Shown piece after piece: positions 1 to 9,000 of a stretch of DNA of 64,000 nt. A program made the position numbers and the translations under genes. Under the pieces are notes generated by a model. The model made no database searches. It was not told the DNA's origin and saw only the letters and a list, made by a program, of their open reading frames with translations. Each line of letters begins with the position of its first letter. The stretch's first letter is position 1. Source of the DNA: Cellvibrio sp. pealriver (GTDB lineage: Bacteria; Pseudomonadota; Gammaproteobacteria; Pseudomonadales; Cellvibrionaceae); contig NZ_KQ236688.1 of the NCBI RefSeq assembly GCF_001183545.1, forward strand, positions 1,083,149 through 1,147,148, read 5' to 3'.

Positions 1-2
1 CT

Positions 3-866
3 TATTCATGCCTGATTGGTTGTTTGGCGGGATTAGGGTTGCTTGCCAGCACCAGTGAGCTTGTCATAGTGCGAGCTGCTGGCGTATCGGTAAAGCGCAT
101 TGCCTGGATTGCACTGCGTCCGGCGTTGGTGTTTATTGTGATTGCATTAATGCTGGGTGAATTTGTTGCGCCTTATACCGAGCAAATGGCGGATAACCGT
201 CGGCATTTTTTAAAATACAATGTGACCCAACAAGCGCCACAAAAAATGTGGAACCGTGAAGGCAATGAATTTATGTATGTGAGTGCGGTACTGCCTAATG
301 GTGTTATTTATGGTTTGACGCGTTATCACTTTAATGATCAACACCAATTGGAATCAGCAAGTTTTACAAAAGAGGCGGTTTATCATCAGGGATATTGGCA
401 AGAAAAAGACATATCTATTACCCATCTTGAACAAGATTCTATGCGGATTGAAAAAATTCCCGAACGTCGCTGGGAAACGCCATTGACACCCAACTTATTC
501 AATATTTTGGTGTTGGCACCGGAAGATATTTCCATGCGCAACCTGCACTACTATACCAATTACCTGAATGAGCAAAATCTTAAATCCAGTAATTACAGTT
601 TGGCATTCTGGCAAAAATTCTTACAGCCGATTGCCACAGCCAGTTTGGTGTTAATTGCTATTTCGTTCGTATTCGGTCCTTTGCGCAGCGTGACAATGGG
701 GCAGCGTATTTTTACTGGTGTGGTGTTTGGAATTGTTTTTGTGCTGTTGCAAAAATTGTTGGGGCCGTCGAGTCTGGTATTTGGTTTCCCTCCGTTAATT
801 GCTGTGATGATTCCTATATTGCTGTGCATTACGCTCGGGATTTATTTGCTCAATAGGGCGCGTTGA
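3..866 (+). CDS. lptG: LptG, LPS export permease (5'-truncated by window edge)
   Basis: Inner-membrane permease subunit of the LptB2FG ABC transporter, which extracts lipopolysaccharide for transport to the outer membrane. The reading frame is open to the first bases of the window, so the true start and the first membrane helix lie upstream; a TTG at 24 is only an internal codon. The visible part has the family layout: a membrane segment with a GLGLLAS..SELVIVRAAGVS block, a periplasmic beta-rich domain, and a C-terminal helix bundle carrying FGPLRSVTMGQR and a GFPPL motif, all closely resembling LptG rather than LptF. lptF would be expected just upstream, outside the window. The next gene starts 4 nt after the stop. 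Confidence 0.93.
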   Translation, partial: YSCLIGCLAGLGLLASTSELVIVRAAGVSVKRIAWIALRPALVFIVIALMLGEFVAPYTEQMADNRRHFLKYNVTQQAPQKMWNREGNEFMYVSAVLPNGVIYGLTRYHFNDQHQLESASFTKEAVYHQGYWQEKDISITHLEQDSMRIEKIPERRWETPLTPNLFNILVLAPEDISMRNLHYYTNYLNEQNLKSSNYSLAFWQKFLQPIATASLVLIAISFVFGPLRSVTMGQRIFTGVVFGIVFVLLQKLLGPSSLVFGFPPLIAVMIPILLCITLGIYLLNRAR

Positions 867-870
867 TTTT

Positions 871-1962
871 ATGCAAGGTCGGGAATTATCGGATAGCCGC
901 TTCCAGATAGATGCGTTGGACGGTTTGCGCGGATTGGCGGTATTGATGGTGTTTGTCAGTCACGCCAGTAAAAACAATATGGATTTGTTTCCCAGGCTGG
1001 ATTTGTCAGGTATTGGTAAGAGCGGGGTGTATTTATTTTTCTTGCTGAGTGCTTTTTTACTGACCTTGCCATTTTTAGAAAACAGGCAAGCTGCTTTCAA
1101 ACCTCGTGCACTTGCTAACTATTTTACGCGCCGTTTTTTTCGCATTTATCCGTTATTCTTCTTTTATTTACTGACCTGCTTGTTGGCAACATGGTTAGTT
1201 GTTCGCTTTCATATATCAACTCCGCTTGGCGGAATTCCATTTGCACTGACATGGTCTGAGCTTGTTGATCATTTGCTGCTGCAAAAAGGCTACTCTGTTA
1301 CATGGAGTATTCCGGTTGAATTTCGTTATTACTTTGTTTTGCCATTTGTAGCAGCACTTTATGTTTATGTTTTAAAAGACCGTATATGGCTTTCATTGGT
1401 TGTGTCAGTCGCATTAATTGCAGGAACGCAGCTGTTGTGGCCGCAGGCGAGCGTGCCACTGAACTCCCCGCATCTGGGGCCTTATCTGTGTGTCTTTTTA
1501 ATAGGATCGACATTGGCTGTCGTGTTTCATCATTGGAAACATTCTGTCTGGAGTAATGTGCCTGCTATTCAAAAAATAGCTGAATGGAGCGGTTGGTTTT
1601 CACTTGCGATAATTGTGTTGATGACACCATTGCTGGCTGAAGTGTGGTTGAGGAAAGAAATATCGATTACTTATTTTCATCGCCAATTTTTATTATATGG
1701 CGTGTTATGGGGATTGGTATTGCTAGCTTGTGTATGTGGTACGGGGGTAATGGCTCGCCTTTTTTCGCTGAAAGGGATGCGTTATTTTGGTTTTATCAGC
1801 TTTAGCTTGTATCTTTTTCATATCACAGCGATAAAAGCATTAGTGACTTTTTGGCCGGGATTGTTAGGCAGTGCCTGGATTGCCTTGGCGGTAGCGGTGG
1901 CGATATCCCACATCACCTGGTTGTTGATTGAAAAGCCTTCAGCAAAAATCCGGATCCGTTAA
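871..1962 (+). CDS. Acyltransferase family 3 (OafA/YrhL type) membrane protein
   Basis: Integral membrane O-acyltransferase of the Acyl_transf_3 family, which moves acetyl or other acyl groups onto sugars of surface polysaccharide, LPS or other acceptors. The N-terminus shows the family signature DALDGLRGLAVLMVF followed by the conserved catalytic-region histidine (SHASKN, H31) and about ten hydrophobic segments; the 363-residue length is typical. It starts 4 nt after lptG and is probably co-transcribed with it, which hints at envelope modification, although the acceptor cannot be read from sequence. Its stop codon abuts the stop of the convergent RDD gene with no spacer. Confidence 0.88.
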   Translation: MQGRELSDSRFQIDALDGLRGLAVLMVFVSHASKNNMDLFPRLDLSGIGKSGVYLFFLLSAFLLTLPFLENRQAAFKPRALANYFTRRFFRIYPLFFFYLLTCLLATWLVVRFHISTPLGGIPFALTWSELVDHLLLQKGYSVTWSIPVEFRYYFVLPFVAALYVYVLKDRIWLSLVVSVALIAGTQLLWPQASVPLNSPHLGPYLCVFLIGSTLAVVFHHWKHSVWSNVPAIQKIAEWSGWFSLAIIVLMTPLLAEVWLRKEISITYFHRQFLLYGVLWGLVLLACVCGTGVMARLFSLKGMRYFGFISFSLYLFHITAIKALVTFWPGLLGSAWIALAVAVAISHITWLLIEKPSAKIRIR

Positions 1963-2436
1963 TTATTTTTTGGGATCTTTCTCTAACAGTACGGTGCGGG
2001 TTTTACTGATTTTGTCGTGTAATGTTTGGCGCTCCGGATTGGCATAGAGTAGCCAATAACCAATACCGAATAACAGCAGCGAGAATGGAGCAATAACACA
2101 GCGAATGATGCACTTGCTGTAATCGGGCGTGTTGAGATCGGAATCATTTACAATTTTCATTCGCCAGGTTTTCATTCCTAACGTTTGGCCGGACTTGTGC
2201 CAGAAATAACAAAAAAAGAATCCGATTGTCACAATCCAACCTGCAAACACGATCCAACCCCACATTCCCCAGCTGATGCGCGCTCCCATTGTGGGTGTTC
2301 CATTAATCGCAACATTAATCCCGGTAGTGACTGCACCGTATAAAATGCTGACGGCCATCAATAGTAATGAGTCATAAACCATTGCAGCAAAACGGCGGAG
2401 TAGGCTGGGTGTGGCGTATTGCGGTGTTGAATTCAT
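1963..2436 (-). CDS. RDD family membrane protein
   Basis: Small inner-membrane protein of the RDD family (named for conserved Arg-Asp-Asp). The N-terminal helix has the RRFAAMVYDSLLLMAV pattern, followed by two or three more membrane segments and the GQTLGMKTWRMKIV block usual in the family. The function is unclear; some members are ion antiporters and others are attached to regulatory proteins. I start it at the ATG giving MNSTPQ. An in-frame ATG at 2463 overlaps the stop codon of the upstream cyclase gene (TAATG), so a translationally coupled start nine codons earlier is possible. It is read together with the cyclase-FHA gene. Confidence 0.82.
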   Translation of the reverse strand: MNSTPQYATPSLLRRFAAMVYDSLLLMAVSILYGAVTTGINVAINGTPTMGARISWGMWGWIVFAGWIVTIGFFFCYFWHKSGQTLGMKTWRMKIVNDSDLNTPDYSKCIIRCVIAPFSLLLFGIGYWLLYANPERQTLHDKISKTRTVLLEKDPKK

Positions 2437-2462
2437 AAAATAGATTCGCTGGGAGAGCAACA

Positions 2463-3359
2463 TTACAACGTGAAGTGCAAAGCCCAAGGGCTATCTGCGG
2501 TAACAGTTTGGCCAAGGCCGATATAACCACTGCCTTGTAGTGGTAATTCTTCGCGGCGCAAATAGATGGGCGGTTGCTCATCGCTATAAACGTAGGTGCC
2601 GTTGGTGGAGTGATCAATCAGCACATATTTGCCGCGCCGGAATTCAATATGACAGTGCTCGCGCGATGCCAGATCGTTTTCAATTAACAATTGTGATTTG
2701 TTTGGATCGCGGCCAATTTGAAATGGCGTTTGTTCGGGCAGAAGCGCAATTTTTTTATCGTTTACAGATAATTCCAATTGGAATTTATCAACAAAACGGG
2801 TGACGTCATGTATAGGCATCACCATGGTTGCACGATTTTCTTTACCTGAATGTTGCCATTCAAGGCGATAGATCAGCGTCTTTTCGGTCTCACCTTTGAT
2901 GTTGATACGATCAAACATTTGGCAGTCGCGGCGCAGTGAATCTTCCAGCGTATCGACAACGGCTTGCGTAACGACAATTTGGTTGGCACGTGCGATGTGT
3001 GCGACATAGGCTGCATCGTTGACAATATCGCCAAATACGTCATCGCTGGTGATCAGTACCTCGCCGCAGGCGATGCCAATACGTATACCAAGATCTTTAA
3101 GGCGGGGCTCTTTGATTGCGCGTTGTTGAATGGCAATAGCTGCTTCGCAAGCCTGCGTGCTCTCATTAAAGCGCGCCATAATTTCATCGCCAATGGTTTT
3201 AACGACTGTACCTTCATGGACGATGGTAATGGCCGTCATGAATTGCACGGTTTCATCGATAATGGCTTTGGCTTGTGTGTTGCCAAGCCTTTTATAAAGG
3301 GCAGAGCTGCCGGAGACATCGGCAAACATAATTGCTTGGTGTTGGCTGCGCTGGCTCAT
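2463..3359 (-). CDS. Class III adenylate/guanylate cyclase domain fused to FHA domain
   Basis: 298-residue cytoplasmic protein. Residues about 5-165 form a class III cyclase homology domain: metal-binding Asp in IMFADVSGSS (D14), the second metal-site region KTIGDEIMARF, and the later FGDIVNDAA segment. Residues about 205-290 form an FHA phosphothreonine-binding domain with GRD, LASREHC and DHSTNGTYV motifs. Such fusions are thought to link cyclic-nucleotide synthesis to Ser/Thr phosphorylation. Substrate choice (ATP or GTP) and whether the cyclase is active cannot be settled here. The RDD gene follows with a one-base overlap, suggesting coupled translation. Confidence 0.88.
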   Translation of the reverse strand: MSQRSQHQAIMFADVSGSSALYKRLGNTQAKAIIDETVQFMTAITIVHEGTVVKTIGDEIMARFNESTQACEAAIAIQQRAIKEPRLKDLGIRIGIACGEVLITSDDVFGDIVNDAAYVAHIARANQIVVTQAVVDTLEDSLRRDCQMFDRINIKGETEKTLIYRLEWQHSGKENRATMVMPIHDVTRFVDKFQLELSVNDKKIALLPEQTPFQIGRDPNKSQLLIENDLASREHCHIEFRRGKYVLIDHSTNGTYVYSDEQPPIYLRREELPLQGSGYIGLGQTVTADSPWALHFTL

Positions 3360-3493
3360 GCAATCTATGGCCTATGACGATGGAAGGGTAAGGTTGCGTA
3401 TGATAAGCACTTTGCCTGCATGTGCCTATAGCTCATATTGTCCTTTCACAAGACTTCACAAGTTGTTAAATTTGCGCACTTATTTTTGCGGCA

Positions 3494-4264
3494 ATGAGTG
3501 TCTCACCGATGTTGACCCCACACCAAATTCTTGAATTTAAAACCAACGGCTATTTGGTTTTACCTGCGTTTTCTACAGCGCAGTTTTGCGATGAGGTAGT
3601 GGCTTTTGCCCTTGGTGAGTTACATAAGCAAGTAATGCCAATAGAATTTGAGGCGGATGTTCAGTATCCGGGGGCACCTGCATCACGCGCTGCAGAAGGT
3701 GGTGCAACTGCACGGCGGTTGTTGATGGCAACAGCGCGAAATCCGGATTTGCGCGCTTGGGCAACAGGTCAGCCACTCAGTGTGGTGTTGCATCAATTAT
3801 TGGGCGCAACCGTGTATTTATCGCAAGCGCACCACAACTGCATCATGACAAAGCAACCCGCGTTTTCCAGTATAACCGGATGGCATCGCGATAGCCGTTA
3901 CTGGAATTTTGCCCGCGCTGATCTGGTGTCGGCATGGTTGGCGCTGGGTAATGAACAGGCTGAAAATGGTTGTTTGTGGGTGATTCCCGGATCGCATAAG
4001 GTAGAGATAGACGCAGACCAGCTTGATGAAAAGCAATTCCTTAAAACTGATATTCAAAAAAATGAAAGCATATTGCAGCAAGCGATTGCGGTGCCGCTGA
4101 GGCAGGGCGATTTGTTGTTATTCCACAGCAATCTTTTCCATGCAGCAGGCAAAAATACGACGGATAACACCAAGTTTTCGATGGTGTTTACCTATCGCTC
4201 GGCAGACAATCCCCCAAAACCGGGCACGCGCTCTACATCGCAACCAGAGCTGTTGATAGATTAG
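3494..4264 (+). CDS. Phytanoyl-CoA dioxygenase (PhyH) family protein
   Basis: Fe(II)/2-oxoglutarate-dependent oxygenase of the PhyH family, 256 residues, cytoplasmic. The iron-binding facial triad is visible: HxD in GWHRDSRYW (H131, D133) and the distal histidine H216 in LFHAAGKN, followed by an arginine in TYRSADN that could bind 2-oxoglutarate. GCLWVIPGSH is the other conserved block. Bacterial members hydroxylate varied small molecules or amino-acid derivatives; neighbours give no substrate hint. It stands alone on the plus strand, divergent from the cyclase-FHA gene, and is followed by a strong terminator. Confidence 0.88.
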   Translation: MSVSPMLTPHQILEFKTNGYLVLPAFSTAQFCDEVVAFALGELHKQVMPIEFEADVQYPGAPASRAAEGGATARRLLMATARNPDLRAWATGQPLSVVLHQLLGATVYLSQAHHNCIMTKQPAFSSITGWHRDSRYWNFARADLVSAWLALGNEQAENGCLWVIPGSHKVEIDADQLDEKQFLKTDIQKNESILQQAIAVPLRQGDLLLFHSNLFHAAGKNTTDNTKFSMVFTYRSADNPPKPGTRSTSQPELLID

Positions 4265-4297
4265 TTTTCCCCTTTCCCAAAGCGGCAAGCAGAACAC

Positions 4298-4330
4298 AAA
4301 AAAGCGTAATCAGGTGATTGCGCTTTTTTT
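4298..4330 (+). terminator. Rho-independent terminator after PhyH gene
   Basis: A 15-bp stem (4298-4312 with 4315-4329, one G-T pair) has a 2-nt loop, an A-run on its left flank and a T-run at 4324-4330. It ends the PhyH transcript. Confidence 0.85.
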
Positions 4331-4401
4331 GTTTTTGTCCACCTGGATCTCTTGAACACTATTGCTGCTGAAAAAACATCCACAATTCACTTGCAATTAC
4401 T

Positions 4402-4455
4402 TACTGTGTGGTGCATAGTAATTACTGTGTATTGCATAGTATGTGGAGCACAGTA
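4402..4455 (+). promoter_or_regulatory. Tandem palindromic operators, probable PadR autoregulation
   Basis: Two copies of TACTGTG-N5-CATAGTA (4402-4420 and 4423-4441) sit 21 bp apart, two helical turns, with a weaker third copy TAGTATG-N5-CACAGTA (4437-4455) ending on the first base of the padR ATG. Each is an inverted repeat suited to a dimeric winged-helix repressor. A possible -35 (TTGCAA, 4391-4396) and -10 (CATAGT, 4414-4419) place the first palindrome over the -10. That the PadR protein binds here is inference from position and symmetry. Confidence 0.6.
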
Positions 4456-4799
4456 TGTCAGATGAACAGTTTGAGAAGCTTCGGCAGGAGCTGCGGCGGG
4501 GGATTTTGGTGTTGGCGGTATTGGGCTCTTTGCGGCAGCCGCATTACGGATATTCGCTACGCAAGCAACTACAGGATGCTGGATTGGATATAGATGAAGG
4601 AACACTTTACCCCTTGGTGCGCCGCTTGGCGGATCAGGGTTTGTTGACCAGCGAATGGCAGCAAGGTGAAGGGCGGGAGCGGCGTTATTACCAGCTCTCA
4701 CCGGAGGGGAGCTCGTTATTGGAAAGTTTGAGTAATGAGTGGCAGGCACTGAATCAACATGTAGGCAAAATTTTGGAGGTGAATGATGGAACTCATTGA
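4455..4799 (+). CDS. PadR family transcriptional regulator
   Basis: 114-residue winged-helix regulator. The N-terminal helix-turn-helix has the PadR pattern HYGYSLRKQL..GLDIDEGTLYPLVRRLADQGLL, then the wing (RRYYQLSPEG) and a short C-terminal dimerisation helix. Start chosen at 4455 because GGAG lies 7 nt upstream; the ATG at 4443 lacks this. The gene overlaps the following HAAS-domain gene by 17 nt, a classic PadR/HAAS pairing in which the repressor and membrane protein are expected to work together. The upstream palindromes suggest negative autoregulation. Confidence 0.92.
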   Translation: MSDEQFEKLRQELRRGILVLAVLGSLRQPHYGYSLRKQLQDAGLDIDEGTLYPLVRRLADQGLLTSEWQQGEGRERRYYQLSPEGSSLLESLSNEWQALNQHVGKILEVNDGTH

Positions 4800-5733
4800 T
4801 CGCTATATAAATGCAGTGGCACAAGCACTGCCGGAAAGCCGTCGCGATGAAATTACCCGCGAGTTGCGCTCCAATATTCTCGACAAGCTTGAAGCGGTTG
4901 CAGAAGAGCAGGGGCGTGAAGCGACAGAGGCGGAAGTATCTGCTGTGTTGAAAGATCTTGGGCATCCGCAAAAAGTAGCGGGGAGCTTTTTGACAGGGCA
5001 ACAATTGGTCAGCACGGAGTTGTTTCCGCTGTATAAACAAGCACTGCATTACGGATTGATACTGGTGTTTATTCTTGCCCTTATCCAATTCGGTGCGCAC
5101 TTTCTAAGCAGTGGGAATGTCGCGATCGCAGGGTTTATCTTCGAGATATTTAGCAAAGCACTGGTGATGTTTGCGTCGGTGACGGGTGTGTTTTATCTGT
5201 TGAGCAATCCTATTGGTGGTAAGCCTTATTTTGATCCCTACCAATGCTGGGCTCCCGAAAAACTGCCACCGGTAACACGCCCTTGGCAGAGAATCAGTGC
5301 ATGCGAGCAAAGTGTCGATTTCACAACGGATTTATTTTTCTTGTTACTGCTCAACTATGCGTTATGGATGCCTTCTGCCAAACAGGCCGATCTGGTGGTG
5401 AGGTTTACTCCTGAGGTGGAGCATTGGATTCCCTGGTTGTCTGTCATTCTGATTATTTCACTGCTGTCAGGGTTATGGAACCTTGTGTATCGCTATTGGA
5501 CGGTACCCAAGTTGGTGTTGGATGCGCTGATTAATCTGGCGAGTGCGGTAATTCTTTTAATCCTGAGCAGAGCCCCGCAAATTATTGTGGATACCGGCAA
5601 CCCTTTGTCAGAGCGAGTGGATCTTCCGGGTATTGGCAATCAAGTCATAGGCGTAGGCCTTTTCTGGGTGGGCATGTGGTTGTTGTTTATGACTGGCTGG
5701 AGGCTATATCGCGCTTGGCAGTTGTCGCGTTAA
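4783..5733 (+). CDS. HAAS-domain (DUF1700-like) membrane protein, PadR partner
   Basis: 316-residue protein. Residues 1-75 form the helical HAAS-type domain (MELIDRYINAVAQALPE, RELRSNILDKLE, DLGHPQKVAGSF), often encoded beside PadR regulators; about five hydrophobic segments follow (roughly 85-105, 115-140, 190-210, 225-245, 295-312). Translation starts at ATG 4783 or 4786 behind GGAGG at 4774-4778, inside the end of padR, so the two are coupled. The biochemical role is unknown; similar pairs are thought to sense membrane or envelope state. Confidence 0.78.
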   Translation: MMELIDRYINAVAQALPESRRDEITRELRSNILDKLEAVAEEQGREATEAEVSAVLKDLGHPQKVAGSFLTGQQLVSTELFPLYKQALHYGLILVFILALIQFGAHFLSSGNVAIAGFIFEIFSKALVMFASVTGVFYLLSNPIGGKPYFDPYQCWAPEKLPPVTRPWQRISACEQSVDFTTDLFFLLLLNYALWMPSAKQADLVVRFTPEVEHWIPWLSVILIISLLSGLWNLVYRYWTVPKLVLDALINLASAVILLILSRAPQIIVDTGNPLSERVDLPGIGNQVIGVGLFWVGMWLLFMTGWRLYRAWQLSR

Positions 5734-5819
5734 TTTGCATTTAGACAATATGGCGCGATAAAGCTGACTAAAAACAAAAGTGGGACTGATTTTGTAATAA
5801 GAACGTAAGTGAGTGTGAA

Positions 5820-6014
5820 CTGGTTTGCGGTGTTCGGATGCCGCAAACCAGCCAAACCAAAAATTTTTAGCAAACCGATACCAAGCGAACGCTCGCGGTA
5901 TTGTTTCTGTAGAAACTAAACCTGTCTTAATCGGCCACCGCAATGCGGATTCATTGCGGACTCTTCACAGAGTTGAGACAGAGAACTACTTAATCGCTAA
6001 TAAGAATAATTAGC
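5820..6014 (+). promoter_or_regulatory. Hairpin-rich leader upstream of the GH16-GH128 gene
   Basis: The 329 bases between the HAAS gene and the giant glucanase gene carry several perfect inverted repeats: an 11-bp stem CTGGTTTGCGG/CCGCAAACCAG (5820-5830 with 5841-5851), a GTTTC/GAAAC hairpin (5903-5916), an 8-bp stem CCGCAATG/CATTGCGG (5938-5945 with 5952-5959) nested inside CTGTCTTAA/TTGAGACAG (5922-5930 with 5973-5981), and GCTAAT/ATTAGC (5996-6001 with 6009-6014). The first could end the upstream transcript, though no T-run follows it. The rest may be a structured 5' UTR or operators. I recognise no known riboswitch. Confidence 0.4.
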
Positions 6015-6062
6015 AGCTGGTCACTACAGTAATCAATAACCATAACGATGCAGGTATCCACC

Positions 6063-9000
6063 ATGAAAACTCCTTTACGGTGCTTAAGCCTTGGTGCTTT
6101 GGCTCTGGGTGTCAATCTCGCGATGACTGTCCCCGCCTCAGCCCAATCAACCCCTATCTGGTCGGACGAATTCAACGGGACGCGAATCGATAACACCATT
6201 TGGTCCTACAAAGTGGGCGGCGATGGGAATGGCAACGGCGAGTTGCAGCATTACACCGCACGCAGCCAGAACTCTTACATTGAAGATGGCAAGCTCGTCA
6301 TTGAAGCCAAACGCGAAGCCTATGAGGGCAAACAATTTACCTCAGCGCGTTTGCACACCAACGGCCGTATGTCATTTAAATACGGCACTCTGGAAGCGCG
6401 TATTAAATTACCTCGTGTCGATAACGGTTTGTGGCCCGCATTCTGGATGCTGGGTACCAACTTTGGTTTGGATGGTTGGCCAAAATCCGGCGAGTGGGAC
6501 ATCCTTGAAGCGGGTTATAAATCTGCACTGACCGATGGCACTGCCAATAAATCCGTATCAGCTGCGCTGCACTGGTGGCATGAAAGCGGTACCTGGAGTG
6601 ATTGGTTGCAAGCAGATCATGCGCAATCAACGCAACTGCCAACGAATTTTTACGATGACTACCACACCTATAAATTGGATTGGACTCCCTCCAATGTCAC
6701 CATCAGTGTGGATGGCAACCCTTACTTCACAATGGACATTACCGACCCGAACATGTCGGAATTCCGTGACAATCCCGCGTCGATTATTTTGAATCTTGCC
6801 GTCGGTGGTTGGAATTTTGTTGAGATCACTGACCCCGCACAAATTACCGCACCTTTCCCCGCAAAAATGTACGTGGATTATGTACGTCTCTATGCGAATG
6901 ACAGCACTGAGCTGCATGTGGCCAACGATAATTTGCCGACGGGTAATTTTGGTATCAGCACAGAAACAACTCCAGTGTTGAACGAACTGAATTGGGGTGA
7001 TCGCACCAATTTATATATTTGGAACAACATGACCAATATCGCGACCACGCCATCTGAAGGCAGTGGTGCATTGGCGTATTCCATTGCAGCGGGAAATTGG
7101 TGGGGTATGGGCTTGGTGCACAAAGACCAAAACCTGCGCAATTACAAACATGGCTATTTGCATTTGGATATTAAAACCAATTCCACCAGCAGTTTTAGTA
7201 TCGGCCTTGCCAGTACATCCGGTGGTGATGGCAAAGTGGATTTCAATGAAGGCGGTGACCAATATGGTTTAGTGCGTGATGGTGAATGGCATCATGTTGC
7301 AATTCCATTAAGCAAATTTGGCAACCTCGATTTTGAAACCATCAAAACCTTGTTCAGCGTATTCGGTCCTGGCCCTTCAGCGACGATGGAAATTGCGTTC
7401 GACAATATTTATTTAACCGAAAGCATTGCACTGCAAGCGCCAGAGTTTGGCAATTTTGGTATTTACACTGAAACCCCGGAGCACAAGAATGCGGGTGAAT
7501 TTGCATTTGGTGTGAGTGGCGATTTATTCCTGTGGGATAACACACTCACATTAGAAAGCGGTGCAAATAAAGAAGGCAATTCGGCGTTGCATTTGAAATC
7601 AACCGGCAAAGGTTGGTACGGCATGGGCTTGACCGCGCGTGATGGTTTTAATCTCACCGCGTTTGATAATGCCGATGCGAAATTGCATTTCTCCATGAAA
7701 ACCACGCACACCGGTGATTTCCAAATTGGTTTCAAAAGTGGTGCGTTAAATGAAATTGGCCAGAAGTGGATTAACTTCAAAGCGGGCAGTGACCCTTACG
7801 GTTTTGTACGCGATGGCCAATGGCATGAAATTCAGATCCCGATGAGTGAACTCGCAAAAGATTTGGATTTGTTTGATGTACGTCAGTTGCTGCAAGTATT
7901 GGGTGGTGGTGAGACTGCCGGTATCAGCATTGATGACGTATACATCTCAGGTGGTCAGCAAGCAAAAGATCCCGGCACTAACGGCACTGTGGTCAACCGC
8001 GCGCCTTCTGCCGCAATCAAAACATCCATCCTCGGTGGAATTGCACCGGCGGTTATTACGTTTGATGGCACCAAATCAGTCGATGTGAATGGTGATGCCT
8101 TAACTTACACCTGGGACTTTGGTGATGGCACAACCGGTACCGGCGCAACGCTTAACCACACTTACACCAATGAAGGTTCTTATCACGTCACTCTCACCGT
8201 AAGCGATGGCGAATTAACTTCTACTGCAAGAACGTTTATTTTTGTCGATAAAGATTTTAGCAGCGCAAAAAGTGCGAAGCGCGGTTTGGGTTATGGCACA
8301 CACTCAGTTGATGATATGACAGTCATGTCCAAAGGTATTAGCTGGTGGTACAACTGGAGTATCAAGCCGGATCTTTCCATCCAAAATATCTACCAACAAT
8401 TTGGTGTTGAATTTGTGCCTATGGCATGGAATGGAAATTTCAATGATGCAGAATTGCGTGCGTACATTGCATCGCATCCGGATGTGAAATATATCCTCGC
8501 GTTTAACGAACCTAACTTTATTGACCAAGCGAACATGACGCCATCGCAAGCTGTTGCGCAGTGGCCGCGCTTGGAAGCCATCGCCAATGAATTTGGTTTG
8601 AAAATTGTCAGCGTGGCGATGAACTACTGTGGTAACTGCGTGACAGAAAACGGAACCACTTATTACAGTCCATTTGATTACTTTGATGATTTCTTTGAAC
8701 TCTGCCCAACCTGTAAAGTAGATGCACTGTCAATTCACGCCTACATGCCAGATGTAAATGGTATTGAGTGGTACGTGAATGAATTCAAAAAATACGGCAA
8801 ACCCATCTGGATGACCGAGTTCTCTGCATGGGAAACCGTAAAAACACTTGAAGACCAAAAACGCATGTTGATTCAGGTAGTGGATTCATTTGAAAACAAC
8901 CCTGATATGCAACGCTATGCATGGTTCACTGGTCGTCGCAATGGCCATCCGTTCAACGGTTTGTTTGATTATCGTCAATCCGGTGTGCTTACTGAACTCG

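Noticed and set aside
4387..5100. 237-codon frame antisense to PadR/HAAS
   Set aside because: Shadow of two well-supported coding regions; no family motif.
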